From an uncultured Lachnospiraceae bacterium (GTDB lineage: Bacteria; Bacillota; Clostridia; Lachnospirales; Lachnospiraceae): a stretch of 38,914 nt of DNA. A program made the position numbers and the translations under genes. The notes beneath the pieces are model-generated. The model had not been told where the DNA came from, searched no databases, and saw nothing but the letters and a program-made list of their open reading frames with translations. The DNA is taken from positions 1-38,914 of the forward strand of contig CANRHU010000031.1 in NCBI GenBank assembly GCA_947630485.1. The letters are read 5' to 3'. Below are positions 1 to 8,346 of the stretch, in pieces. Position 1 is the first letter of the stretch. Every line of letters begins with the position of its first letter.

Positions 1-2592
1 TTATTCGACATATGCGATCAGTTTATCCTCTGCCGGCGCTGTGTCGATCACGATCGTATTTCCGGCCCGCACCTGATCCTGCAGAATGATCTTCGCCGCC
101 AGCGTCTCCACATTCTTCTGCAGATACCGTTTTAACGGCCGCGCACCGTAGACCGGATCGTATCCGTGTTCCACCACAAATTCCCTTGCGGCATCGGTCA
201 GCTCCACCGCAATCTCCCGATCCGCCAGCCGCCGGTTGGTATCCGCCATCAGAAGCGTGATGATACCGGCGATATTGTCCCGGGTCAGCGGCTTGAACAG
301 GATGATCTCATCCAGTCTGTTCAAAAACTCCGGCCGGAAATGCGCCCGCAGGTCGCTCATAGCCATCTCCTCCGCCTCCGGGCGGATATTTCCATTTTCA
401 TCAATGCCCTCCAGCAGATACTGGGAGCCGATATTGGACGTCATAATAATGATCGTGTTCTTGAAATCCACGGTCTTGCCGGTGGAATCGGTGATACGCC
501 CGTCGTCCAGCACCTGCAGAAGCACGTTAAATACATCCGGATGAGCCTTCTCCACCTCGTCAAAGAGCACCACGCTGTACGGTTTTCTGCGCACCGCCTC
601 GGTCAGCTGCCCGCCCTCGTCGTAGCCCACATATCCGGGAGGCGCTCCGATGAGCCGCGCCACGGAATGCTTCTCCATATATTCGCTCATATCGATGCGC
701 ACCATGTTGGATTCATCGTCGAACAGGCTGGCCGCCAGCGCCTTCGCCAGCTCCGTCTTACCCACACCGGTGGGTCCTAAGAACAGGAAGGAACCGATGG
801 GCTTCGTCGGATCCTTAATCCCGGCCTTGGACCGGATGATAGCCTCGGTAACCTTCTCCACGCCTTCATCCTGCCCCACGACCCGCTTATGCAGCTCCGC
901 GTCCAGATGCAGCGTCTTACTGCGCTCGCTCTCCGTCAGCTTCGCCACCGGAATGCCGGTCCACCGGGAAATGATCCGGGCAATCTCGTCGTCGGTGACG
1001 CTCTCCCGCACCAGGCTCAGATCCTGGTTCTTCACCTTCTCCTCTTCCTCTGCCAGCTGCTTCTGCAGCCCCGGGAGCTTTCCGTACTGCAGCTCCGCCG
1101 CCTTGTTCAGATCATAGACCTGCTGCGCCTGAGCGATCTCCCGGTTCACGCTCTCAATCTCCTCACGCAGGGAAGACAGACGTTCCACCGAGTGCTTCTC
1201 ATTCTCCCACTGGGCCTTCTTATTGGCGAATTCGTCATGCAGCTCCGCCAACTCCTTCTGCAGCTCAGCCAGACGGTCCTGACTCAAATGATCCGTCTCC
1301 TTCTTAAGCGCCGCCTCCTCAATCTCCATCTGCATGACCTTCCGGGACAGCTCGTCCAGCTCCGTCGGCATGGAATCCAGTTCCGTCTTAATCAGCGCGC
1401 AGGCCTCATCCACCAGGTCGATAGCCTTATCCGGCAGGAACCTGTCGGAAATGTACCGGTCAGACAGCACCGCTGCGCTCACCAGCGCCGAATCGGTGAT
1501 CTTCACGCCGTGGAACACCTCGTAGCGCTCTTTCAATCCACGCAGAATCGAAATCGTATCCTCCACCGTGGGCTCATCCACCATAACCGGCTGGAAGCGC
1601 CGTTCCAGAGCCGCATCCTTCTCGATATACTTGCGGTATTCGTCCAATGTCGTCGCGCCGATGCAGTGCAGCTCGCCCCGGGCCAACATAGGTTTAAGCA
1701 GATTCCCCGCATCCATGGAGCCCTCGGTCTTGCCGGCGCCCACAATCGTGTGCAGCTCGTCGATGAACAGAATGATCTGTCCGTCGCTCTTCTTCACTTC
1801 CTCCAGAACTGCCTTCAGCCTCTCCTCAAACTCGCCCCGGTACTTGGCCCCGGCAATCAGCGCGCCCATATCCAGCGCAAATAATTTGCGGTCCTTTAAT
1901 CCCTCCGGCACATCGCCGCGGACGATACGCTGGGCCAGTCCCTCCACCACGGCAGTCTTGCCCACGCCCGGCTCGCCGATCAGCACCGGATTATTCTTCG
2001 TCTTCCGGGACAGAATGCGGATCACGTTGCGGATCTCGCTGTCGCGTCCGATAACCGGATCCAGCTTCTGATCGCGCGCACGCTCCACCAGGTCGGAGCC
2101 GTATTTCTCCAACGTATCATAGGTTGCCTCCGGATTATCGCTGACCACCCGCTGGTTCCCGCGCACCGTAGTCAGCGCCTGCAAAAAGGTCTCCCGGTTG
2201 ATGCCGTACTGGCGGAACATTTCCTTCATCGTCTTATCCGGCTGGCGCAGCATAGACAGGAACAAATGCTCCACGGACACATACTCATCGCCCATGACCT
2301 TCGCCTCGTCCTCGGCGTTCACCAACACCTTATTCAAATCATTGCTCACATAAAGCTGCCCGCCGCCGCTGACCTTCGGAAGCCGTTCCACCGTCTGCCG
2401 GACCTCATTTGTAAACATCTCGCCGGAAATGTTCATCTTCGTGATGAGCTTTAAAATCAGGCTGTCCTCCAGCGTCAGAAGGCTTAAAAGCAAATGCGCC
2501 TGCTCCAGCTGCTGGTTGCCGTGCTCATAGGCCAGCTTCTCGCAGTTCTGGACAGCCTCAACCGATTTCTGGGTAAATTTATTGATATTCAT
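1..2592 (-). CDS. clpB: ClpB protein disaggregase (Hsp100)
   Basis: Cytosolic ATP-dependent disaggregase that rescues aggregated proteins together with the DnaK system. The 863-residue product has the full ClpB layout: a Clp N domain (about 1-145), AAA+ module 1 with Walker [11 protein letters not shown] near residue 207, a long charged coiled-coil middle domain (about 400-530) that marks ClpB rather than ClpA or ClpC, and AAA+ module 2 with Walker [11 protein letters not shown] near 606. Length is normal and the gene is intact, from ATG at 2592 to a TAA at the very edge of the window. An AAAGGGGGG ribosome binding site lies just upstream. A sigma-A promoter overlapping a CIRCE operator precedes it, so HrcA-type heat-shock control is expected. 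It is functionally unrelated to the glycan locus. Confidence 0.98.
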   Translation of the reverse strand: MNINKFTQKSVEAVQNCEKLAYEHGNQQLEQAHLLLSLLTLEDSLILKLITKMNISGEMFTNEVRQTVERLPKVSGGGQLYVSNDLNKVLVNAEDEAKVMGDEYVSVEHLFLSMLRQPDKTMKEMFRQYGINRETFLQALTTVRGNQRVVSDNPEATYDTLEKYGSDLVERARDQKLDPVIGRDSEIRNVIRILSRKTKNNPVLIGEPGVGKTAVVEGLAQRIVRGDVPEGLKDRKLFALDMGALIAGAKYRGEFEERLKAVLEEVKKSDGQIILFIDELHTIVGAGKTEGSMDAGNLLKPMLARGELHCIGATTLDEYRKYIEKDAALERRFQPVMVDEPTVEDTISILRGLKERYEVFHGVKITDSALVSAAVLSDRYISDRFLPDKAIDLVDEACALIKTELDSMPTELDELSRKVMQMEIEEAALKKETDHLSQDRLAELQKELAELHDEFANKKAQWENEKHSVERLSSLREEIESVNREIAQAQQVYDLNKAAELQYGKLPGLQKQLAEEEEKVKNQDLSLVRESVTDDEIARIISRWTGIPVAKLTESERSKTLHLDAELHKRVVGQDEGVEKVTEAIIRSKAGIKDPTKPIGSFLFLGPTGVGKTELAKALAASLFDDESNMVRIDMSEYMEKHSVARLIGAPPGYVGYDEGGQLTEAVRRKPYSVVLFDEVEKAHPDVFNVLLQVLDDGRITDSTGKTVDFKNTIIIMTSNIGSQYLLEGIDENGNIRPEAEEMAMSDLRAHFRPEFLNRLDEIILFKPLTRDNIAGIITLLMADTNRRLADREIAVELTDAAREFVVEHGYDPVYGARPLKRYLQKNVETLAAKIILQDQVRAGNTIVIDTAPAEDKLIAYVE

Positions 2593-2624
2593 AGGATTGC
2601 CCCCCTTTTTCTTGTTCTATTCGT

Positions 2625-2653
2625 ACTATAACACATGTTGTTAGCACTGTCAA
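2625..2653 (-). promoter_or_regulatory. Sigma-A promoter of clpB
   Basis: On the minus strand a perfect -35 TTGACA (2653-2648) is followed after exactly 17 bases by a -10 TATAGT (2630-2625), five of six consensus bases. It points at clpB, whose start codon is about 33 bases beyond the -10. The -35 box lies inside the CIRCE operator, which explains how a repressor bound there would block RNA polymerase. Confidence 0.85.
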
Positions 2654-2667
2654 TAGGTGAGTGCTAA
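2641..2667 (-). promoter_or_regulatory. CIRCE operator (HrcA binding site)
   Basis: TTAGCACTG (2641-2649), a nine-base spacer, then GAGTGCTAA (2659-2667). This is the CIRCE inverted repeat TTAGCACTC-N9-GAGTGCTAA with one mismatch, at the inner base of one arm. CIRCE is the known binding site of the HrcA repressor in Gram-positive heat-shock operons. It sits directly on the clpB promoter. Confidence 0.93.
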
Positions 2668-2856
2668 TTTTTTACTGCCATCAAGCGAAAAAAAAGAAGA
2701 ACACCCGCGCCATTCAGCGCCTGATGTCCCTCCTGCTTTTAAAAAACAACTATTCTGACAGAATATCCCCCACGCATAACACAATTACACCAAAGCAGTA
2801 CTTCCCCTGCCCCGGTTTCCGTTTCGCATTTCTAATCCTATTTCCGTGAAAATATC

Positions 2857-2880
2857 GGCCAGAAGCGCAACGCGCCGGCC
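2857..2880 (-). terminator. Possible hairpin terminator of the Rpn-family gene
   Basis: Between clpB and the nuclease gene, the minus strand can fold GGCC-g-GCGC-gtt-GCGC-ttct-GGCC, followed by GATATTTTC. The stem is interrupted and the T tract short, so this is only a candidate intrinsic terminator for the gene ending at 2999. The rest of the 2668-2998 interval shows nothing else I can support. Confidence 0.3.
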
Positions 2881-2998
2881 TGACACCTGCTTTCTCGCAG
2901 GCTGTGAAGCAATTAGATTAATGATTTCATCTGTGTTAAACTACATTCTCTGTCAAATCAGACATTCCTCCGCCTGACAGCGGTTATGAAAGCCGGCC

Positions 2999-3823
2999 TT
3001 ATTCTCCCGCATCCTGAAGATGATACTTTGCAAGCATTGCCTCAAGGAACGTCGGATCACTGCTCAGGCGGGAAATCTGATCCGCCTCACCAGCCTCACT
3101 CATCGCCATGGTCAGCTTCAAGATAAACTGAATGCCTTCTGTACGGCCTTCCTGCCTCTGTTCTTGCAACAGTTCCTGAAATTGCATATATCGCGCCTCC
3201 CATTCTCTGCTCCGCTTCAGCTCCTGCACCCTTCCATGAATCCGGCTCACGTTCGGGTCATCCACTTCCCCGACATACTCATCTGTGGAATTCTCCACAT
3301 AATGCAGCAAGTTCACCAACTCCCGGGGCACCTCCGCCTCATTCGTTCCCTTCGTGTTCAGGAATACGCGTACCGCACCGTCCCCAAGCGGGAAATCTGC
3401 CTCCCGGCAGCGGTTTTCAAACGTGTAGCGGTACTTTCCCTTCCCAAACGGATCAAATGTGCAAATAAAAATCACGTACACCGGCTTCAGCCTTGTAAAT
3501 TTCTCCCCAGGCTTTAACGCCATCACATCCATCTCCGCCTGGTGATACCGGCTTCGCTGCGGCAGCGACTCCCGGTCCTGGTTCTCCATCTCCATGTTAT
3601 AGCGGACTTCCACCTCATCGCTGACAAACACATCCAGCCGCACGCTCCGGAAATCACTGCTGTACAGGAAAGAATGCTCCACGCTCACCTTCACTTTCCC
3701 AACCTTAATGCCAAGAAGCATCTCCAGCAGCAGCCGGCTCGTCTCTTCGTCCTCCGCCGCGGCGGCGAACAGAAAATAATTTGACAGATTCAGCTCCTGA
3801 AAACTTGTACTTGTCTCTCTCAT
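2999..3823 (-). CDS. Rpn family recombination-promoting nuclease / putative transposase (PD-(D/E)XK)
   Basis: A 274-residue protein of the Rpn/PDDEXK_2 family, common in many copies in gut Clostridia. Visible signs are the N-terminal FQELNLSNYFLFAAAAED segment, the catalytic core with Asp64 in RLDVFV and Glu80-Asn-Gln82 in MEMENQD, the following RSRYHQAEMD helix, and the aromatic KPVYVIFICTFDPF strand. The C-terminal third is charged and probably helical, as is usual in this family. Characterised relatives (E. coli RpnA) are DNA endonucleases that raise RecA-independent recombination; some members act in phage defence. The ATG at 3823 is preceded by GGGAGAGG. It stands alone between clpB and the glycan genes, so it is most likely a selfish or accessory single gene. 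Confidence 0.88.
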   Translation of the reverse strand: MRETSTSFQELNLSNYFLFAAAAEDEETSRLLLEMLLGIKVGKVKVSVEHSFLYSSDFRSVRLDVFVSDEVEVRYNMEMENQDRESLPQRSRYHQAEMDVMALKPGEKFTRLKPVYVIFICTFDPFGKGKYRYTFENRCREADFPLGDGAVRVFLNTKGTNEAEVPRELVNLLHYVENSTDEYVGEVDDPNVSRIHGRVQELKRSREWEARYMQFQELLQEQRQEGRTEGIQFILKLTMAMSEAGEADQISRLSSDPTFLEAMLAKYHLQDAGE

Positions 3824-4040
3824 ATATCCTCTCCCTTTCTATTCGCGGGGAGGATATCCTGCCAATATCTATATTAGCACAGATTGGGGGAAATGAGAAG
3901 AGGGAATGAGAAATCGCGCGCGATAAGCAACGCCAAACAAACCCACGCAAAGACAACACGTGCAACAATGCCGTTTCTTCATCTGTACGCACTGCTCCTC
4001 ATATACCGCACATGAAATAGGGTTCTTTGATAATCCCATG

Positions 4041-4130
4041 TTTCTTAAAAGGACTTCTCTGTCTTGCGGTATTTTCATCTGCTGTATCCTATTTATTCAC
4101 AACTGCTAACTTCTATCATTTATTTTATCG
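4041..4130. repeat. Diverged direct repeat, left copy (remnant sequence)
   Basis: This stretch resembles 32923-33009 in the same orientation. Shared blocks include TTCTCTG, a TGYGGTRTTTTCATYTG-like block and AACTGCTRRCTT; most differences are C/T or A/G changes. On the minus strand both copies begin an open frame with ATGAAAA and ACAGAGAA, but the right copy is stopped early, so both look like decayed starts of one former gene. I do not recognise the source. The remainder of 3824-4176 holds only the nuclease ribosome binding site and otherwise nothing I can support. Confidence 0.4.
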
Positions 4131-4176
4131 AATATTATCTTATAAGGAGGCCAACAGCCATAGCTAAAAAAGGTCA

Positions 4177-4842
4177 TCATCCGGTTTTTGAAAAGATACT
4201 AAAATATCTTCGCATCATTTCTTCTCTCGTGTATCTCTTGAATGTTAAACCTCCCCGATTTCCGAATACAATCGAACAATCCGGGACATCCGTATCGATG
4301 ATAAATGTATCCGCTGCCACAACCACATGATGTCCGATCCTGCTGTCCCCCAATACTGTCGCATTAGCGTACAAAGTCACATAATCACCAAGCTGAGGAT
4401 ATCTTCCTTTATTGCCTCCTATCGTCACGCCCTGATAAATGCAGAGATAATCCCCGTATTTTGCCCTCCCCAGTATTGTACTAACAGGGTGTTCCACAAT
4501 GAAATGATCCGGCAATTCGATGGCCCAGTACCAATCTACACCATTCATGATCTTATTCAGATAATAGATCTGATCCGCCAGGATATCCCCCCCAGAAATT
4601 TTTCCAACCTCATGAGCTAGATAATACAGAAACACGGAATACTCTGCCGAATTATATGGTGAAAATCCTTCTTTCACGTAATATTTGGCGTTTGACGCTC
4701 CCCATCCAGTATCCGTTTTTCTCAATGCTATTGTAATCTTCTCTTTTATCCATAGATACCCCGATAAATCTACGTCCCAGAAACTGCTCAGCTGCCTCTG
4801 CAGAATAGCGAGGATATCATTAACGCCTATTTCCATTCTCAT
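4177..4842 (-). CDS. Serine acetyltransferase-like hexapeptide-repeat acyltransferase
   Basis: A 221-residue left-handed beta-helix acyltransferase related to CysE. The C-terminal half carries hexapeptide turns, including HPVSTILGRAKYGDYL, IYQGVTIGGNKG and VLGDSRIGHHVVVAADTFI. The His in EHPVS matches the acceptor-activating His region of CysE. The N-terminal part is helical. It is the last gene of the long minus-strand run and overlaps the CMP-sugar synthetase gene by 23 bases. AAAGG sits eight bases before the ATG at 4842, which supports that start. Its position suggests O- or N-acetylation of the surface sugar rather than cysteine synthesis, but the acceptor is not shown by the sequence. 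Confidence 0.8.
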   Translation of the reverse strand: MRMEIGVNDILAILQRQLSSFWDVDLSGYLWIKEKITIALRKTDTGWGASNAKYYVKEGFSPYNSAEYSVFLYYLAHEVGKISGGDILADQIYYLNKIMNGVDWYWAIELPDHFIVEHPVSTILGRAKYGDYLCIYQGVTIGGNKGRYPQLGDYVTLYANATVLGDSRIGHHVVVAADTFIIDTDVPDCSIVFGNRGGLTFKRYTREEMMRRYFSIFSKTG

Positions 4843-5620
4843 TCATCCAGCCTTTCTCTGTTCCTAATGGAATATTATCCCTAATCTCCGCAAATTCCGT
4901 TTTTGTCCGATAAAGATAATCTGCAATGACCTGCATCAGTTCAAAGTCATTTTCATGGTCAAGATCAAGAACTGCCGTATCATACATCTCAATAATCTCA
5001 TAATACCCACCATTAAATCCGCCGTCTGACTTCAAATGTTCCGGCTTATACGCATAAAGGGATGCGTTCATATCATAGATAACCGGTGCCTGCTGTCGCG
5101 ATGTAAATTCTGACGTAATCACCTTTCTGGCACCTTCTTTCTCCGTATATGTGACCTGATTAAAATACGGATTCCTCCTGGCAGTTGTGACCGAATAAGT
5201 AATATCAGCCCCTGTTTTGAAATGCCTGTCTACCAGATGTGCCAAGTCTTCCACAGTCCTGAGTGGTGACGTGATATCCAGATCCACTGCCACATCATAC
5301 TGATACCCCTTCCTTTCTTCCATCCGAAGAATGCAATCAAGAATAACATCTTTCTTCCCAACCACATCACCGCTGAGTTCCGGACTCCTTTTAATCAGGT
5401 TGACTTTCACAAAAGGATTTCTGTCCATAAGCTGCAGCAGTTCATCACTGTCCGAATTGATAACAACATCCCAGTCTGTCCCCTGACCATATTTTTTAAT
5501 ATACAAATCAATAGCTGACAGCGAGTAATATGCTAATGGCTTGCCACAGAACAATCTAAGGTTTTTATTCTTAATTCCTTTCGAACCAGCCCGGCCGCAT
5601 ATGGTAAATAGTATCCTCAT
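4820..5620 (-). CDS. CMP-nonulosonate cytidylyltransferase family protein (second copy)
   Basis: A 266-residue NeuA-type cytidylyltransferase, which would activate a 2-keto-3-deoxy sugar acid with CTP to a CMP-sugar. The N-terminal loop ICGRAGSKGIKNKNLR is the CTP-binding signature, and DLDITSPLRT matches the family's QPTSPLR segment with a changed beginning. It is clearly different from the other NeuA homologue at 7547-8302. The start ATG (5620) shares ATGA with the stop of the preceding oxidoreductase, and GGGGG lies eight bases upstream, so the two genes are translationally coupled. Pairing with two Gfo/Idh enzymes suggests a distinct sugar acid substrate, possibly an oxidised or epimerised product. 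The substrate is unknown. Confidence 0.87.
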   Translation of the reverse strand: MRILFTICGRAGSKGIKNKNLRLFCGKPLAYYSLSAIDLYIKKYGQGTDWDVVINSDSDELLQLMDRNPFVKVNLIKRSPELSGDVVGKKDVILDCILRMEERKGYQYDVAVDLDITSPLRTVEDLAHLVDRHFKTGADITYSVTTARRNPYFNQVTYTEKEGARKVITSEFTSRQQAPVIYDMNASLYAYKPEHLKSDGGFNGGYYEIIEMYDTAVLDLDHENDFELMQVIADYLYRTKTEFAEIRDNIPLGTEKGWMNENGNRR

Positions 5621-6546
5621 TCCAAATACCCCCTTGTTATCTTAAGCGTCTGACATGCCTGCGGGATTGGATTATTGTTCTTTTCCTTTCCCTCAATAAT
5701 ACGGAAAAAGTTCTGCAGCTCTTTCTTCTGCATGGAATCTCGCTCCTCATGTAGATCGACGATATTCCCAGACCTCCGGTAAGTGATTGTCTGACCGATC
5801 AGATCCGCCTCGATTGTATCCTCTTTCCCGAACAGCTCTATCTTCCGCTCCGCATACCGTCCGAAATAGTCCAGATGCAGTTCCACAACCTTATCTTTGT
5901 ATTCGGCTATGTAAACCGCCAGATCATCACTATCAATTTCCAGATCGGATTTTTTTGTTATGAAACACTTCACCTGTTCCGGCACTCCGATAAGTTCACA
6001 GATATAATCCCACTCATGGATCAAATCAATAGATACCCCGCCGCCCAGTTCCTTTTGGGCGCTGTATGTCTCCCGGTAATCCGTCCCCGGTCTCCATTCC
6101 GGAAGATAACTGGACGAGATGCAGCGAATACTGTAGACCTGCGCAAAATCCACATTGTGCTTCAAATACTGAATCACGTTGGAATAACGCAGGGGACATG
6201 CAACATAGTATACACTGTCTTCTCTCAGATGAAGTTTTTTCCAGTCTTCCTGCCCTGTTTCGAATACTGGTTTCTCAATAAAGAAATGTCGCCCGTTACC
6301 ATGTACCCTCTGCAGGGTCTGATAATGCAGACGTGTCGGGTTCGTGATAAAGATAACATCGTAATCTTTCGGCAGACTTTCGAAATCGTGATATGTATTC
6401 CGTATGATCTTTTCCAATTCCGATCCCATGCTTCCGCCTTTCCCCGAACGCAGCACATCGATCTCTATTTCGTCACCATACAGTTCTTTTAGGTTCCTGA
6501 TATGACGCTTGGCAATCGAACCCACGCTGATAAAACACACTTTCAT
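5617..6546 (-). CDS. Gfo/Idh/MocA family oxidoreductase
   Basis: A 309-residue NAD(P)-dependent sugar oxidoreductase. The Rossmann start VCFISVGSIAKRHIRNL and the segment IFITNPTRLHY followed by FFIEKPVF (Glu-Lys-Pro) are typical of the family. A C-terminal alpha/beta domain with GGGVSIDLIHEWDYI carries the substrate-side residues. Such enzymes oxidise or epimerise sugar hydroxyls, often on nucleotide sugars. The ATG at 6546 has a GGGAGGAA site and a four-base ATGA overlap with the next oxidoreductase. Tight coupling with that enzyme and a cytidylyltransferase implies one short pathway. The exact substrate cannot be read from sequence. Confidence 0.88.
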   Translation of the reverse strand: MKVCFISVGSIAKRHIRNLKELYGDEIEIDVLRSGKGGSMGSELEKIIRNTYHDFESLPKDYDVIFITNPTRLHYQTLQRVHGNGRHFFIEKPVFETGQEDWKKLHLREDSVYYVACPLRYSNVIQYLKHNVDFAQVYSIRCISSSYLPEWRPGTDYRETYSAQKELGGGVSIDLIHEWDYICELIGVPEQVKCFITKKSDLEIDSDDLAVYIAEYKDKVVELHLDYFGRYAERKIELFGKEDTIEADLIGQTITYRRSGNIVDLHEERDSMQKKELQNFFRIIEGKEKNNNPIPQACQTLKITRGYLE

Positions 6547-7547
6547 CTCACGGTTCCTCCCGCCTCTATGCTGTCGATCAGCCGAAGCACCTTTTCATCA
6601 TCCTCATAACCATACAACTCTTCATTCTGATGTCCGGACAGGATATCGAGGAATGTCTCAATTTCCTTCCTGTACGCGTTCTCAATGACGAAGACCTGGT
6701 AATGGTCCATATGCTCTGCCTGCTCATACAGATGAATGGGAAGCATTTTCTTCTGCTCCCCATCATAAGCGGCCAGGCCGGATGGCGTACCATCCCAGCG
6801 AATATGTAGTCCGTCCCCATAAATCTCCAGGTATCTTATCGCAGCAGGACTTACAACATCCACTGCTAGGATCCCCCTTACCCCACTTTCATGCTCCAGC
6901 TTCAGCAGATAGTTGTCATTATAATCAATCGCCAGCCCGCTCATCCTGTCCGACAAAACGTCAAATGATTTCACCGGTCCAAATGTCTGCGTCATCCACG
7001 GCAGCTCAATGGCAAATATCTCTCTGCAGCCATTGGAGCGCTTTTCATTCACAAAGAAGTCTTTGTAATTCTCCCACGGATGCCAGTCCGACAGATACTG
7101 TCCCACATGATAAATATAGTCTAGGCGTCCCGAATGCCCGGAAACCTTCTCACGAATGTAGGCAACTTCTTCGCGGTACAGCGGGGTAGATGATAAAAAC
7201 AGAGTCAATCCCCGTTCCTTCGCCAGGCGGATATTTTCCGCATAACCATCAGAAACAAGATTGATCTCTGTAAACACATGCCATCCGTTCAGAAGACACT
7301 GCTGTACGATCCCGCTGTGGGAAAGGGGAGACGTGCAGATGAACGCCGCAAAGATACCCGGAGCCTCTTCCACTGCCTGCTTTATCGAGTCCACCGTCTG
7401 AATTCCAAACAGGTTCGCCGCTTCCAGACGTCGTTCTTCTCTGGCATCCATTCCGATAATTTCTAGTCCGTCAATTAAAGAAAGCTGTTTCAACAGACGG
7501 ATTCTCCTTTTTCCCATTGAACCGAGCCCGATCACAAATACTGTCAT
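6543..7547 (-). CDS. Gfo/Idh/MocA family oxidoreductase
   Basis: A 334-residue paralogue of the neighbouring oxidoreductase. It opens with MTVFVIGLGSMGKRRIRLL, a classical dinucleotide-binding loop. The usual Glu-Lys-Pro motif reads TEINLVSD here (GWHVFTEINL), so the active-site lysine normally found after the Glu is absent; this is a notable deviation. The frame extends to a GTG at 7556, but GGAGG (7560-7556) overlaps that GTG and lies eight bases from the ATG at 7547, so 7547 is the real start. The ATG overlaps the stop of the upstream gene by one base (TGATG). It probably acts with the oxidoreductase and cytidylyltransferase genes downstream. Confidence 0.82.
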   Translation of the reverse strand: MTVFVIGLGSMGKRRIRLLKQLSLIDGLEIIGMDAREERRLEAANLFGIQTVDSIKQAVEEAPGIFAAFICTSPLSHSGIVQQCLLNGWHVFTEINLVSDGYAENIRLAKERGLTLFLSSTPLYREEVAYIREKVSGHSGRLDYIYHVGQYLSDWHPWENYKDFFVNEKRSNGCREIFAIELPWMTQTFGPVKSFDVLSDRMSGLAIDYNDNYLLKLEHESGVRGILAVDVVSPAAIRYLEIYGDGLHIRWDGTPSGLAAYDGEQKKMLPIHLYEQAEHMDHYQVFVIENAYRKEIETFLDILSGHQNEELYGYEDDEKVLRLIDSIEAGGTVR

Positions 7548-8302
7548 CACGCACACCTCCCCATCGCCTGATGAGGAAGCACACGGAACCTATTACCTGG
7601 TGCTATACCCCCCCGAAGTGTATTTTTCATCAACACCTCTGCATATTTAAAATCCACTTCCGTATCAATGTCCACGCTTTTCATCTGATCCATGACATAA
7701 GCATAACTCCCTTTCTTGTACAAATGTCCATCCTGGTAAAAATCATCAATGTTACGGATATAAACCGCGCCATTTACTCGGTAATACTGCTCATACTGCT
7801 GTCGCTGGTACGCTGTGCCATCTTCTGACAAGAAGCCGTTCAGGCTTCCATTTGCCCCCAGTCTCCCATACCATTGCGGCGGGTGTTCTGCCGGGCAGAC
7901 AGCAACCACGGCTATGCCGTTCATTCTTTCCAAAATATCATATGCTTTACGAATATCATCCCCGCTGCGCAACGGGGAAGTTGGTTGAAGCAGACAGAAC
8001 GTGTCGAATGTCTCTCCCATTTTCTTATAGTTGTCTAATACTTCTCTAACTGTATCCCAGGAACTTGCATTGTCTGCAGAAGTCTCTTCACCCCTTAAAA
8101 ATGGTACATTCGCACCATATTTTAATGCAATTTCTGCATAGACTTTTGAATCGGTCGATACCATGATTTCATCAAACACATGTGAATTAAATGCCGCCTC
8201 AATTGTATAAGTCAAAAGCGGCTTCCCTAAAAGCAGACGAATGTTTTTGTCTTTTAATCCTTTTGATCCGCTTCTGGCGGGGATAATTGCCAGGTTTTTC
8301 AT
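7547..8302 (-). CDS. legF: Acylneuraminate/legionaminate cytidylyltransferase (LegF-type)
   Basis: A 251-residue CMP-nonulosonate synthetase. The N-terminal IIPARSGSKGLKDKNIR loop and LLQPTSPLRS are close to the canonical NeuA/LegF signatures. TEVDFKYAEVL near the C-terminus is the usual family ending, followed by a short extra tail. With LegB, LegC, LegG and LegI in the same run, it best fits CMP-legionaminic acid synthetase. The frame can be extended to a TTG at 8314, but GGGAGG at 8312-8307 occupies that point, so the ATG at 8302 is chosen. It is one of two cytidylyltransferases here; which one makes CMP-Leg is inferred from motif conservation only. Confidence 0.85.
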   Translation of the reverse strand: MKNLAIIPARSGSKGLKDKNIRLLLGKPLLTYTIEAAFNSHVFDEIMVSTDSKVYAEIALKYGANVPFLRGEETSADNASSWDTVREVLDNYKKMGETFDTFCLLQPTSPLRSGDDIRKAYDILERMNGIAVVAVCPAEHPPQWYGRLGANGSLNGFLSEDGTAYQRQQYEQYYRVNGAVYIRNIDDFYQDGHLYKKGSYAYVMDQMKSVDIDTEVDFKYAEVLMKNTLRGGIAPGNRFRVLPHQAMGRCA

Positions 8303-8346
8303 CTTTCCTCCCAAAATAGAAATTCAAGTTACATTTATAAATTCTT

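Noticed and set aside
889..1884. A 331-codon plus-strand frame opposite clpB
   Set aside because: It is the mirror of a GC-rich, highly conserved gene; its Leu/Arg/Gln-rich product is typical of an antisense shadow.
2661..2849. A plus-strand 62-codon frame between the clpB promoter and the Rpn-family gene
   Set aside because: It starts inside the CIRCE element, has no ribosome binding site and its low-complexity product resembles nothing; most likely chance.
2886..2901. A CCTGC/GCAGG hairpin downstream of the Rpn-family gene
   Set aside because: A five-base stem without a following T run; too weak to call a terminator.
3869..4078. A minus-strand 69-codon frame beginning MKIPQDREVLLRN
   Set aside because: The beginning lies in the diverged repeat and might be a relic of a gene, but the rest is Cys-rich with no homology I recognise and no ribosome binding site; treated as a remnant rather than a gene.
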